Source of the DNA: Castor canadensis
Taxonomy: Eukaryota; Chordata; Mammalia; Rodentia; Castoridae
DNA: 64,000 nucleotides
Direction of reading: 5' to 3'
NCBI RefSeq assembly: GCF_047511655.1
Contig: NC_133389.1
Coordinates: forward strand, 150,737,973-150,801,972
Position 1 is the first letter of the stretch; each line of letters begins with the position of its first letter. The position numbers and the translations under genes were made by a program. Below the pieces are notes generated by a model that saw nothing but the letters and a program-made list of their open reading frames with translations, ran no database searches and was not told where the DNA came from. Positions 61,701 through 64,000 of this stretch are shown in pieces.

Positions 61701-62512
61701 GAAGTTCTGAAACCACTGTATCATACCCAAGACAATGGAAGAGATGAGTTAGTGGATATGTGAATGCTGTGTGATGACAGCAGGTCCTAGGGGGTGGACC
61801 AAGGATCCTGGACCACACGCATGTGTGCAATGTGGATTGTTGAGGGATAGGGAAAAGAGGGAAGGAGAGAGGGGAAAAGAAAAAGAAAGATCCAGCGATT
61901 TACAGAACCACCCCAAGTAGCCCAGCTCCCTCCTGTAGTCTGGTCCCTGGAGCCACAGACACATTTCATGAGTTCTTCATCTGAAACAATCAGCCCCAGA
62001 GAGGGACAACAGCAGTTAGTTAGAAAGGGAGCGTGGCATTGTCTTCAAGAACTCTGGGCTCAAGTTAGGAATTATGGATTCTAGTCCTGATTTTACCTCA
62101 TGTTAGGCAGCTCTCAATTCTCCCTCTCTAGTCTTCTAGACCCTTTGTGCAAGTGAAGAATTTGGATTAAATCAGTGAGTCCCAAACCTGGCCAACCATC
62201 AAAATCACCTGGGAGCGTATCTACCCTGATGGTTGTAGAGTCTGGGGTTTCTTGCAAGGGGTTGTCTGTAGTCAATAATAATAGCTTTCTTCTCCAGAAT
62301 AAAAAACATGAGATTGGTTCAATGAAACAAAATTGTTCATGCAGCAACCTTGGCTAAACTCATAGCAACATTTGTCTCTACCCATTTCCAAACTGGCTTT
62401 ACAATTATTTCCCCAGGCAGCAGCTCTAGTCCACATCTATCTGGACGGTTCTGTCTTGCTGGCTCACGGTGGCTGTGAAATGGGACAAGGCCTGCACACC
62501 AAAATGATTCAG
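5054..62512 (+). CDS. AOX4: Aldehyde oxidase 4, 27 coding exons, 3' part beyond the window
   Basis: A cytosolic molybdo-flavoenzyme that oxidises aldehydes and N-heterocycles using water and O2. Mouse AOX4 is known mainly from Harderian gland and skin, with retinaldehyde as a proposed substrate. The spliced reading frame has the two [2Fe-2S] domains (Cys 47, 52, 55, 77 and 117, 120, 152, 154), a FAD domain with MGNTTVG at 267-273, and the Mo domain with GGAFGGKV at 801-808, AFRGFGFPQ at 916-924 and HGGCEMGQG at 1039-1047. It is an oxidase rather than xanthine dehydrogenase: Val808 and Phe886 stand where XDH has Glu802 and Arg880, and the NAD-related FFxGYR motif is absent from exon 13. AOX4 is chosen over AOX1, 2 and 3 because stretches such as [20 protein letters not shown] and [20 protein letters not shown] fit remembered rodent AOX4 best. 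Every phase joins and no stop or frameshift is seen, so the gene looks functional. About 280 C-terminal residues are missing from the window. Confidence 0.95.
5111..9180 (+). other. AOX4: AOX4 intron 1
   Basis: Standard U2-type intron. It carries the antisense L1 at 5335-6235; the rest (6250-9180) shows no repeat or gene that I recognise with confidence. Confidence 0.8.
5335..6235 (-). mobile_element. 5'-truncated L1, antisense
   Basis: From the left: poly-T (reverse of the tail), C-rich 3' UTR, then the C-terminal part of ORF2 on the minus strand ([20 protein letters not shown] and the end SLICGH). It stops inside ORF2. It is bordered by an imperfect 13-base duplication (5322-5334 and 6236-6248, three differences), so it looks older than the copies with perfect duplications. 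Confidence 0.85.
9181..9238 (+). CDS. AOX4: AOX4 exon 2
   Basis: Encodes residues 19-37 ([19 protein letters not shown]) plus one base. Acceptor is aatgtag. The donor must follow the C at 9238 for the frame to join exon 3 as K-V-L-R-L-T-G, giving gtatcctt, a U12-type donor. The mouse paralogs also have two residues between RK and RLTG, which supports this border over an earlier GT at 9235. Confidence 0.9.
9943..10053 (+). repeat. GATA/GACA/GATG microsatellite
   Basis: Imperfect tetranucleotide run with GATA the main unit and GATG, GACA and GACG variants interspersed. Confidence 0.95.
13639..13647 (+). promoter_or_regulatory. AOX4: U12 branch-point sequence of intron 2
   Basis: TTCCTTAAC is an exact match to the U12 branch consensus and its branch adenosine sits 15-16 bases before the end of the intron, the usual distance. 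Confidence 0.8.
13662..13758 (+). CDS. AOX4: AOX4 exon 3, first [2Fe-2S] loop
   Basis: Encodes residues 38-69 plus two bases, with [20 protein letters not shown]. Cys47, Cys52 and Cys55 are ligands of the plant-type [2Fe-2S] cluster. Residue 46 is Ala (GCT), where the family nearly always has Gly. The donor is gtatcctttt, again U12-type; the exon joins exon 4 as I-H-H-Y. Confidence 0.93.
14157..14247 (+). repeat. tRNA-derived SINE
   Basis: Has a polymerase III A-box-like TGGCTCAAGTGG and B-box-like GAGTTCAAATCCC, then TACCACC and an A-rich tail. Confidence 0.7.
14588..14678 (-). repeat. tRNA-derived SINE, antisense
   Basis: T-rich start, then AGCACTGGGGTTTGAAC and CCACTTGAACCACTCCACCA, the reverse of the SINE at 14157. 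Confidence 0.7.
14815..15205 (+). repeat. Three tandem L1-tail-like units
   Basis: Three diverged units of about 110-130 bases, ending near 14945, 15075 and 15205. Each has a G/A-rich part followed by a TGTA..TATGT..ACAATGAAACC-like part. They resemble 3' UTR ends of non-LTR elements; the family is uncertain. Confidence 0.45.
16086..17580 (+). mobile_element. 5'-truncated L1, sense
   Basis: Runs in the direction of AOX4: late ORF2 (16101-16472 open, then broken by frameshifts) ending near 17107, G-rich 3' UTR at 17487-17529 and an AATAAA at 17559. The 8-base phrase atgctagt occurs on both sides (16078-16085, 17581-17588) and is probably the target-site duplication. Confidence 0.85.
18085..18193 (+). 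CDS. AOX4: AOX4 exon 4
   Basis: Encodes residues 70-106 ([20 protein letters not shown] and on to HPVQ). Cys77 is the fourth ligand of the first [2Fe-2S] cluster. The acceptor is attacag and the donor gtaaga; the exon ends in phase 0. Confidence 0.95.
18718..18852 (+). repeat. 7SL/B1-like SINE fragment with GA microsatellite
   Basis: AGCTGGGTATGGTGCTGCAC begins a B1/Alu-like head; it degenerates and ends in a (GA)n run at 18817-18852. Confidence 0.55.
19720..19960 (-). repeat. Possible MIR/L2 relics, antisense
   Basis: Contains GTCATTTAATCCATCAAAAT, GATAAGGGGATGAAAATGACT and a similar second block, which resemble reversed MIR. Heavily diverged. Confidence 0.35.
20029..20687 (-). mobile_element. 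5'-truncated L1, antisense, perfect duplication
   Basis: Tail and 3' UTR of the L1 family plus the last codons of ORF2, on the minus strand. It is bordered by a perfect 14-base target-site duplication, CAAAGAAGTATCTT, at 20017-20030 and 20688-20701 (the last Ts merge with the tail). This marks a target-primed insertion. Confidence 0.95.
20811..20937 (+). CDS. AOX4: AOX4 exon 5, second [2Fe-2S] domain
   Basis: Encodes residues 107-148 plus one base, including [18 protein letters not shown]. Cys117 and Cys120 are ligands of the second [2Fe-2S] cluster; Gln116 matches XDH Gln112 near the pterin. Borders are ctcccag and gtgagc. Confidence 0.97.
22248..22330 (+). repeat. tRNA-derived SINE
   Basis: GCTCAAGTGGTAGAGCC, then GACCTGAGTTCAAGCCC and TACTACC with an A-rich tail; same family as 14157. 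Confidence 0.7.
23195..23400 (-). repeat. Composite 7SL/tRNA-type SINE, antisense
   Basis: On the + strand a reversed tRNA-like part is followed by GTTGCTATTTTGCCTCAGGA, CACCTCCTGAGTAGCTGGGG and ACTACCACACTCAGCT, the reverse of a B1/Alu-like head. Confidence 0.6.
23503..23822 (+). repeat. ERVL-type LTR-like fragment
   Basis: Includes TTTATTTTGGCTCATAGTTT, GGGCCTGTGGTAAGGCAGCA and AGCCCCACCTCTTAGG, typical of old mammalian ERVL/MLT2-like LTRs. No coding region. Confidence 0.4.
24167..24228 (+). CDS. AOX4: AOX4 exon 6
   Basis: Encodes residues 149-169 ([20 protein letters not shown], then V). Cys152 and Cys154 complete the second [2Fe-2S] cluster. Borders are aatcag and gtaagt; ends in phase 0. 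Confidence 0.96.
25483..25560 (+). repeat. ID-like SINE
   Basis: ACTCAGTGGTAGAGTGCTTG and CCTAGCATGCCCTGGGATC, then an A-rich tail: the rodent ID/tRNA-Ala-like pattern. Confidence 0.65.
25700..25890 (-). repeat. MIR relic, antisense
   Basis: Reversed MIR order: ACGTGCCAGACACCATATG, then a degenerate middle and AGCAGGAACTAAACCCAGGT. Confidence 0.5.
26119..26368 (-). mobile_element. Short L1 3'-end copy, antisense
   Basis: Only about 250 bases of 3' UTR remain: tail, C-rich block (26166-26212) and the CAATAATAAGGAAG..CCATGTACATATGTG segment. Its sequence pairs best with the sense L1 at 16086-17580. A 7-base aaatctt occurs on both sides, weak evidence of duplication. Confidence 0.8.
26717..26800 (+). 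CDS. AOX4: AOX4 exon 7, start of linker
   Basis: Encodes residues 170-197, containing [20 protein letters not shown], a variable Cys-rich linker between the Fe-S and FAD domains. It fits rodent AOX4 except for a few changes such as CFVI in place of SLIN. Borders are cccaag and gtaagt, phase 0 on both sides. Confidence 0.92.
26801..27370 (+). other. AOX4: AOX4 intron 7
   Basis: Short intron of 570 bases; no repeat or other feature recognised. Confidence 0.85.
27371..27451 (+). CDS. AOX4: AOX4 exon 8, end of linker
   Basis: Encodes residues 198-224, with [20 protein letters not shown] followed by PPELI, nearly identical to remembered mouse AOX4 and so diagnostic of the paralog. The acceptor is a T/G-rich tract ending ttgttgag; donor gtaaga; phase 0 on both sides. 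Confidence 0.95.
28401..32154 (-). pseudogene. L1 ORF2 (endonuclease/reverse transcriptase), broken
   Basis: Starts with the usual MTG and ends with SLICGH. The endonuclease part is near 31430-32154, the reverse transcriptase at about 29830-31012 with [14 protein letters not shown] and FADD (30053-30064), and the C-terminal Cys-rich part at 28401-28907 ([14 protein letters not shown]). A CAG-to-TAG change stops it 37 codons in, another stop (TAA) lies shortly before FADD at about 30092, and further breaks split the rest into pieces. Confidence 0.9.
32114..33397 (-). pseudogene. L1 ORF1 (RNA-binding chaperone), broken
   Basis: Starts [13 protein letters not shown]. The first piece (33397-33053) is highly charged and would lead into the coiled coil; the reading is lost between 33053 and 32818. 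The second piece (32818-32114) has [14 protein letters not shown] and [17 protein letters not shown], the RNA-binding and C-terminal domains. Its stop overlaps the start of ORF2 by 41 bases. Confidence 0.88.
33398..35004 (-). promoter_or_regulatory. L1 5' UTR with tandem units
   Basis: About 1.6 kb upstream of ORF1. It includes an A-rich block (33655-33780), a short (CA)n and a GC/CpG-rich part (34260-34860). In the latter a unit of about 130-143 bases recurs from 34285, 34415 and 34558, each opening gtttNtttacNgttc-like; the third is partial. A YY1-like gccatcttg lies at 34987-34995, 9 bases from the L1 5' end. Confidence 0.7.
35818..36488 (-). repeat. LTR-like element, antisense, solo
   Basis: Begins TGTTACTGAAAAG and ends GCTACCTAACA on the + strand, so reads TG..CA-like on the minus strand. 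It shares GTAAAGCTTATTAGGAAAGG and both termini with the copy at 52258-52869. No internal region is attached. The endogenous retrovirus family is not determined. Confidence 0.5.
36621..36765 (+). CDS. AOX4: AOX4 exon 9, start of FAD domain
   Basis: Encodes residues 225-272 plus one base: [20 protein letters not shown], then a segment ending in [10 protein letters not shown]. The MGNTTVG loop corresponds to the FAD pyrophosphate-binding loop of XDH (VGNTEIG). Borders are tctgcag and gtaggt. Confidence 0.97.
37013..37105 (+). CDS. AOX4: AOX4 exon 10
   Basis: Completes Gly273 and encodes residues 274-303 plus one base ([20 protein letters not shown], then LYFVNTTDD). This is part of the FAD-binding fold. 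Borders are ccttaag and gtaagt. Confidence 0.93.
37680..38045. repeat. Unclassified old interspersed repeat
   Basis: GGGCTGCCTTGGAATTTCCT, CTCCCACAAAGTCTTAGAG and TAACATGAATGGCCTATAG recall a common old mammalian repeat, but I cannot name the family. Confidence 0.35.
38068..38437 (+). repeat. ERVL-type LTR-like fragment
   Basis: Runs from TGTATTAGGCAGG through GTAACAAAATATCTGAGAGA, AAAGATTTATTTTGACCCAC and CTCACAGCCACACACAGAAG to AAGATTAACCATCAC. Non-coding. Confidence 0.45.
38594..38745 (+). CDS. AOX4: AOX4 exon 11
   Basis: Encodes residues 304-354, with [12 protein letters not shown] and, further on, [20 protein letters not shown]. The last stretch lies beside the FAD isoalloxazine in related structures. 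Borders are tttcag and gtatgt; ends in phase 0. Confidence 0.97.
38870..38913 (+). repeat. (TG)n microsatellite
   Basis: About 22 uninterrupted TG units. Confidence 0.98.
38995..39165 (+). repeat. MIR SINE
   Basis: CACTGGAGTTAGAAG, then TCTAGTTCCAGTC, a GATCTCTTTAAGACA-like core and AAGGTCCTGTCCAGCTCTGA: nearly the full MIR order. Confidence 0.75.
40123..40216 (+). CDS. AOX4: AOX4 exon 12
   Basis: Encodes residues 355-385 plus one base, starting [20 protein letters not shown]. The LGG and SDLNP elements are family-wide FAD-domain motifs. Borders are atttag and gtaaga. Confidence 0.95.
40217..41158 (+). other. AOX4: AOX4 intron 12
   Basis: Contains a TA-rich, partly palindromic tract at 40735-40805; otherwise nothing recognised. 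Confidence 0.8.
41159..41268 (+). CDS. AOX4: AOX4 exon 13, lacks the NAD-site motif
   Basis: Encodes residues 386-422 ([20 protein letters not shown] and on to SIYIPYSTQ). XDH has FFxGYR here for NAD binding and conversion between forms; this exon has [12 protein letters not shown], which fits an obligate oxidase. Borders are ccaacag and gtgagg. Confidence 0.93.
41269..42995 (+). other. AOX4: AOX4 intron 13
   Basis: Contains a clear MIR at 42685-42870; the rest shows nothing recognised. Confidence 0.8.
42685..42870 (+). repeat. MIR SINE
   Basis: TGGGTTTGAATCCCAGCTCT, GCCACTTACTATATGACC and a TTTTCTCATTGGTAAATTGG-like core in order. Confidence 0.85.
42996..43180 (+). CDS. AOX4: AOX4 exon 14
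   Basis: Encodes residues 423-483 plus two bases: [20 protein letters not shown], then [17 protein letters not shown] and on to CRQLTG. It is part of the C-terminal subdomain of the FAD domain. Borders are ctccag and gtgtgt; the donor is not a strong consensus. Confidence 0.95.
43181..44377 (+). other. AOX4: AOX4 intron 14
   Basis: Contains a TA-rich tract (43270-43335) and an LTR-like fragment abutting the end of the intron; 43340-44130 shows nothing recognised. Confidence 0.8.
44136..44355 (+). repeat. ERVL/MLT2-like LTR fragment
   Basis: TGTCTTAGTACACTTTCTGC, CAAAATACCTGACTGGGTAA and TGGTTCTGGAGGCTGCAAGT follow the start of MLT2-type LTRs. It reaches to about 22 bases from exon 15. Confidence 0.5.
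44378..44540 (+). CDS. AOX4: AOX4 exon 15, end of FAD domain
   Basis: Encodes residues 484-538 ([20 protein letters not shown] onward to [13 protein letters not shown]). It is more GC-rich than its neighbours, with several CpGs. Borders are ccaccag and gtaaag; phase 0 at the end. An old LTR-like repeat ends just upstream of the acceptor. Confidence 0.95.
44541..46847 (+). other. AOX4: AOX4 intron 15
   Basis: Contains the 14-base minisatellite and, after it, an AT-rich region (45890-46400) rich in TATATT and TATTA motifs. No gene seen. Confidence 0.8.
45371..45811 (+). repeat. Minisatellite, 14-base unit CTACAAACCCTAGT
   Basis: About 30 head-to-tail units. Variants: CTAC in place of CTAGT's GT end, CTATAAACCCTAC, AAAGCCT near the right end, and 17-base units with an added CAT (after CTAGT) spaced at intervals, which gives a higher-order pattern. 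Confidence 0.97.
46848..46940 (+). CDS. AOX4: AOX4 exon 16, linker to Mo domain
   Basis: Encodes residues 539-569 ([20 protein letters not shown], then [11 protein letters not shown]). The second part matches rodent AOX4 closely. Borders are tttcag and gttggt (weak donor); phase 0 on both sides. Confidence 0.92.
46941..48315 (+). other. AOX4: AOX4 intron 16
   Basis: Contains a (TG)n run at 47366-47397 followed by a short G/A-rich stretch; otherwise AT-rich with nothing recognised. Confidence 0.8.
47366..47397 (+). repeat. (TG)n microsatellite
   Basis: About 15 TG units. Confidence 0.97.
48316..48485 (+). CDS. AOX4: AOX4 exon 17, start of Mo domain
   Basis: Encodes residues 570-625 plus two bases, including [20 protein letters not shown] and [20 protein letters not shown]. 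These are the start of the molybdenum-cofactor domain. Borders are aacag and gtaagg. Confidence 0.96.
48486..48798 (+). other. AOX4: AOX4 intron 17
   Basis: Short, 313 bases; nothing recognised. Confidence 0.85.
48799..48913 (+). CDS. AOX4: AOX4 exon 18
   Basis: Encodes residues 626-664 ([20 protein letters not shown], then [19 protein letters not shown]). [10 protein letters not shown] is typical of AOX4. Borders are ttctag and gtgtgt; ends in phase 0. Confidence 0.95.
49190..49440 (+). repeat. Composite 7SL-type SINE, sense
   Basis: GGCCAGGCATGGTGGTACAC, TAATCCCAGCTACTTGGGAG and GACCCCACCTC, then a second, degenerate head (AGCTTGGTATGGCAGTGTG) and GTGAACCCTAGTACTGCC. Confidence 0.7.
49441..49552 (+). 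repeat. Purine-rich low-complexity tract
   Basis: Almost only A and G, in GGAA, GAAA and GGAGA units; probably the expanded tail of the preceding SINE. Confidence 0.85.
49698..49765 (+). repeat. (TTTC)n microsatellite
   Basis: About 16 perfect TTTC units, at the tail of the following antisense SINE. Confidence 0.97.
49795..50015 (-). repeat. Composite 7SL/tRNA-type SINE, antisense
   Basis: On the + strand: GGTACTGGAGCTTCAACTCA, CCTTGAGCCACTCCACCAGC, GATAGGGTCTCATGAAC and AGCTAGGATTACAGG. Reversed, the head is B1/Alu-like and the tail tRNA-like. Confidence 0.75.
50149..50271 (+). CDS. AOX4: AOX4 exon 19
   Basis: Encodes residues 665-705 ([20 protein letters not shown], then [21 protein letters not shown]). 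The VGQ..C.VAADT segment is a family-wide Mo-domain motif. Borders are tctgcag and gtagtc (weak donor). Confidence 0.96.
50755..50945 (+). repeat. MIR SINE
   Basis: CAATTTCCTCATCTGTAAAG, GTTACTGTGAGGTTTAAATG and AATACATTCAATAAATGTT in MIR order. Confidence 0.7.
51200..51660 (+). repeat. LINE-2 relic
   Basis: GATAAAGTCCCAAATCCTTA, CCAGCCTCAATCCACCTTC and CTGCACTCCAGCAGTTCAGC follow L2 3'-end order; diverged. Confidence 0.45.
51971..52067 (+). CDS. AOX4: AOX4 exon 20
   Basis: Encodes residues 706-737 plus one base ([20 protein letters not shown], then [12 protein letters not shown]). Matches mouse AOX4 at most sites. Borders are actgcag and gtcagt. Confidence 0.94.
52219..53020 (+). repeat. 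Composite SINE interrupted by an LTR-like insertion
   Basis: The left piece (52219-52257) has GGGCCCTGGTGACTCACACT and GGGAGGCTGAG; the right piece (52870-53020) resumes with ATCAGGTGGAT, AAGGCCAGCC, TCCAAAATAACCAGAGCAAA and a tRNA-like GGTGCCTGCTTTGTAAGTG. Together they make one composite SINE. Confidence 0.65.
52258..52869 (-). repeat. LTR-like element, antisense, inside a SINE
   Basis: Begins TGTTACCAGAAAAATG and ends TAACTGCTGCCTATTA on the + strand, matching both ends of the element at 35818-36488 and sharing GTAAAGTTTATTAGGAAAGG. No internal retroviral region is seen; a solo LTR is the simplest reading. Confidence 0.55.
53958..54082 (+). CDS. AOX4: AOX4 exon 21
   Basis: Encodes residues 738-779 ([20 protein letters not shown] onward). 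GQEHFYMET is a hallmark of the family; Gln773 in LGTQF corresponds to XDH Gln767, which contacts the Mo centre. Borders are ttccag and gtaacg. Confidence 0.96.
54083..55883 (+). other. AOX4: AOX4 intron 21
   Basis: Its second half is an old L1 fragment (55085-55800); the first kilobase shows nothing recognised. Confidence 0.8.
55085..55800 (+). mobile_element. Old L1 3'-end fragment, sense
   Basis: Late ORF2 sequence broken throughout: ACAGTGAGGTACCACTTCAT, CACTTTGGAAAACAGTTTGG, CCCATCAACTGGTGAGACA and GAAAGAAGCCAGTCGCAAAA. Much more diverged than the other L1s and of a different, older mammalian type. Confidence 0.85.
55884..56017 (+). CDS. AOX4: AOX4 exon 22, GGAFGGK motif
   Basis: Encodes residues 780-823 plus two bases. 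GGAFGGKV at 801-808 is the cofactor-binding loop; Val808 replaces XDH Glu802, a purine-binding residue. Borders are cttgcag and gtaaga. Confidence 0.96.
56018..56813 (+). other. AOX4: AOX4 intron 22
   Basis: 796 bases; nothing recognised. Confidence 0.85.
56814..56901 (+). CDS. AOX4: AOX4 exon 23
   Basis: Encodes residues 824-853 ([20 protein letters not shown], then [10 protein letters not shown]). DMLIT(A/G)GRHP is conserved across xanthine and aldehyde oxidases. Borders are cccacag and gtgagt. Confidence 0.96.
56902..57220 (+). other. AOX4: AOX4 intron 23
   Basis: 319 bases; nothing recognised. Confidence 0.85.
57221..57307 (+). CDS. AOX4: AOX4 exon 24
   Basis: Encodes residues 854-882 ([20 protein letters not shown], then GCTPDESDL). 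GGCTPDES is characteristic of AOX3/AOX4. Borders are tttgcag and gtaaat; phase 0 on both sides. Confidence 0.95.
57497..57688 (+). CDS. AOX4: AOX4 exon 25, substrate-pocket residues
   Basis: Encodes residues 883-946. It opens [11 protein letters not shown], where Phe886 stands at XDH Arg880 and Gln885 at XDH Glu879. [16 protein letters not shown] at 909-924 carries Arg918 and Phe920 (XDH Arg912, Phe914). Borders are attcag and gtaaat; phase 0. Confidence 0.96.
57815..58225 (+). repeat. Unclassified old interspersed repeat
   Basis: GTTTAAGATGGCTTCCCTGA, TCATCCTCCAGTAGGCTAGC and ATTGGCCAAAGCAAGTCCC resemble a common mammalian LTR-like or DNA-transposon relic; I cannot name it. Confidence 0.4.
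58431..58507 (-). repeat. tRNA-derived SINE, antisense
   Basis: T run, CAGCACTGGGGTTTGAACTC and CTCTACCACTTGAGCCAC: the reverse of the SINE at 14157. Confidence 0.75.
58744..58971 (+). CDS. AOX4: AOX4 exon 26
   Basis: Encodes residues 947-1022 ([20 protein letters not shown] onward, ending [18 protein letters not shown]). [19 protein letters not shown] is near-identical to mouse AOX4. Ile1015 and Pro1016 stand at XDH Phe1009 and Thr1010. Borders are tttcag and gtgagg; an L1 begins only 37 bases after the donor. Confidence 0.97.
59009..60241 (-). mobile_element. 5'-truncated L1, antisense, perfect duplication
   Basis: Tail, C-rich 3' UTR and the last part of ORF2 on the minus strand, which stays open for much of its length ([20 protein letters not shown] to SLICGH). 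It is bordered by a 13-base duplication, AACAACTCTTTTT, at 59000-59012 and 60242-60254. Confidence 0.95.
60283..60372 (+). repeat. ID-like SINE
   Basis: GGGCTGGGGGGATATCCCAG, TGGTAGAGCACTTGCCTAGC, ATGCACAAGGCCCTAGGTTT and an A tail: a well-preserved ID/tRNA-Ala type copy. Confidence 0.85.
60790..60819 (+). repeat. (TTTA)n microsatellite
   Basis: About seven TTTA units; they form the reversed tail of the next SINE. Confidence 0.95.
60820..60900 (-). repeat. tRNA-derived SINE, antisense
   Basis: GGCACTCAGGGTTGAACTCA and CACTTGAGCCACTCCTCCAG: reverse of the common SINE. Confidence 0.75.
62417..62512 (+). CDS. AOX4: AOX4 exon 27, last exon in the window
   Basis: Encodes residues 1023-1054 ([20 protein letters not shown], then [12 protein letters not shown]). 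Gln1046 corresponds to XDH Gln1040 of the Mo site. Borders are ccccag and gtaaga; phase 0. Further exons with the remaining Mo-domain residues lie to the right. Confidence 0.97.
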
Positions 62513-64000
62513 GTAAGATGTGTCCCTGTTCTCCACTGCAGAAGAGGTTAGCACTTCATAGTCAATGTGCCAGAGCTTTTCCTGTTGAGTGGAAGGAATG
62601 CCATCACACTAAAGGCACAAGTCAATTTTAAGAGGCATCCTGATTTCAGGAGCCAAAATGCAGGAGGTAATGGAAATGGGTGTTATACAAAAGAATCAAC
62701 TCCATAGGTTTTCTGAAAAAGGTTATTCCATTTTTTCAAAGATAAAATGCTTTTAAGCTTTATGGTGACTGTTCAATGCAATAATGTATTCATTCAAATT
62801 CTCAATTAGAAATGAATGTGTTTGACAAGAGGCCACGAAAAGCCAAGGCAATACTCAGTCAAAAGAACAATGCAGGAGGTATCACAATACCTGACTTCAA
62901 ACTATATTACAAAGCAATAACGATAAATACAGCATGGTACTGGCAAAAAAAGACATGAAGACCAGTGGAACAGAATAGAGGACCCAGATATGAAACCACA
63001 CAACTATAACCAACTTGTCTTTGACAAAGGAGCTAAAAATATATGATGGAGAAATAGCAGCCTCTTCAACAAAAACTGCTGGGAAAACTGGTTAGCAGTC
63101 TGCAAAAAACTGAAACTAGATCCATGTATATCACCCTATACCAATTTTAACTCAAAATGGATCAAGGATCTTAATATCAGACCACAAACTCTAAAGCTGG
63201 CACAGGAAAGAGTAGGAAATACTCTGGAATTAATAGGTATAGGCAAGAACTTTCTCAATGGAACCCCAGCAGCACAGCAACTAAGAGACAGCATAGATAA
63301 ATGGGACTTCATAAAACTAAAAAGCTTCTGCTCAACAAAAGAAATGGTCTCTAAACTGAAGAGAACACCCACAGAGTGGGAGAAAATATTTGCCAGCTAC
63401 ACATCAGACAAAGGACTGATAACCAGAATATATAGGGAACTTAAAAAACTAAATTCTCCCAAAATTAATGAACCAAAAAAGAAATGGGCAAGTGAACTAA
63501 ACAGAACTTTCTCAAAAGAAGAAATTCAAATGGCCAAAAAACACATGAAAAAATGCTCACCATCTCTAGCAATAAAGGAAATGAAAATTAAAACCACACT
63601 AAGATTCCACCTCACCCATTAGAATAGCCATCATTAGCAACACCACTAACAACAGGTGTTGGCAAGGATATGAGGGAAAAAGAACCCTCTTACATTGTTG
63701 GTGGGAATGTAAACTAGTACAACCACTCTGGAAAAAAATTTGGAGGCTACTTAAAAAGCTAAACATTGATCTACCATTTGATCCAGCAATACCATTCTTG
63801 GGGATATACCCAAAAGAATGTGACTCAGGTTACTCCAGAGGCACCTGCACACCCATGTTTATTGCAGCACTATTCACAATAGCCAAGTTATGGAAACAGC
63901 CAAGATGCCCCACTACTGACAAATGGATCAAGAAAATGTGGTATCTATACACAATGGAATTTTATGCAGCCATGAAGAAGAACGAAATGTTATCATTCGC
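62513..64000 (+). other. AOX4: AOX4 intron 27, left part
   Basis: Starts at the gtaaga donor of exon 27; after 310 bases with nothing recognised it is filled by a sense L1 that runs off the window. Confidence 0.85.
62824..64000 (+). mobile_element. 5'-truncated L1, sense, cut by the window edge
   Basis: ORF2 from just upstream of [20 protein letters not shown] through [20 protein letters not shown], in pieces; the longest open stretch is 63344-63622. The 3' UTR and any duplication lie beyond the window. Confidence 0.92.

Larger units (their letters stand above)
58972..62416 (+). other. AOX4: AOX4 intron 26
   Basis: Contains the antisense L1 (59009-60241), an ID-like SINE, a TTTA run with an antisense SINE, and 1.5 kb (60910-62400) with nothing recognised. 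Confidence 0.8.

Overview
The window is nuclear DNA from a placental mammal. It has small exons with GT-AG borders in large introns, MIR and L2 relics, L1 retrotransposons and tRNA/7SL-type SINEs. The SINEs are composites of a 7SL-like head and a tRNA-like part, together with ID-like units. With the L1 family seen here they suggest a rodent, perhaps a castorimorph such as a beaver; this is inference from memory of such repeats, not a search.

One protein-coding gene fills the window, on the + strand: aldehyde oxidase 4 (AOX4, also called AOH2), a molybdo-flavoenzyme. I can place 27 consecutive coding exons (5054-62512). All splice in frame with no internal stop and give 1054-1055 codons, about four fifths of a normal aldehyde oxidase of roughly 1335 residues. 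They cover the N-terminal plant-type [2Fe-2S] domain, the second [2Fe-2S] domain (exons 1-6), the linker (7-8), the FAD domain (9-15) and much of the molybdenum-cofactor domain (16-27). The last exons, with the catalytic glutamate, lie beyond the right edge. Residue numbers below count the second Met (5057) as 1; they sit +4 relative to bovine xanthine dehydrogenase in the Fe-S region and +6 in the Mo domain.

Layout: 1-4870 is 5' flank with L2, MIR and SINE relics and no gene I recognise. A candidate TATA box (4875) and the start codons (5054/5057) follow. Exons 1-8 are spread over 22 kb. Intron 8 (9.2 kb) holds a nearly complete L1 in antisense. Exons 9-25 are denser (36.6-57.7 kb). Exons 26 and 27 flank another L1, and a further L1 runs off the right edge. 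Seven L1 copies of one related set are present, five antisense and two sense to the gene; several have clear target-site duplications.

The most notable points are two neighbouring introns (2 and 3) with U12-type donors, one with a perfect U12 branch site; an alanine replacing a near-invariant glycine beside the first Fe-S cysteine; tandem monomer-like units and a YY1-like site in the 5' UTR of the long L1, with overlapping ORF1 and ORF2; a minisatellite of about 30 units in intron 15; and an LTR-like element nested inside a SINE. I found no sign of an undescribed multi-gene system; the window is an ordinary, repeat-rich mammalian gene locus.
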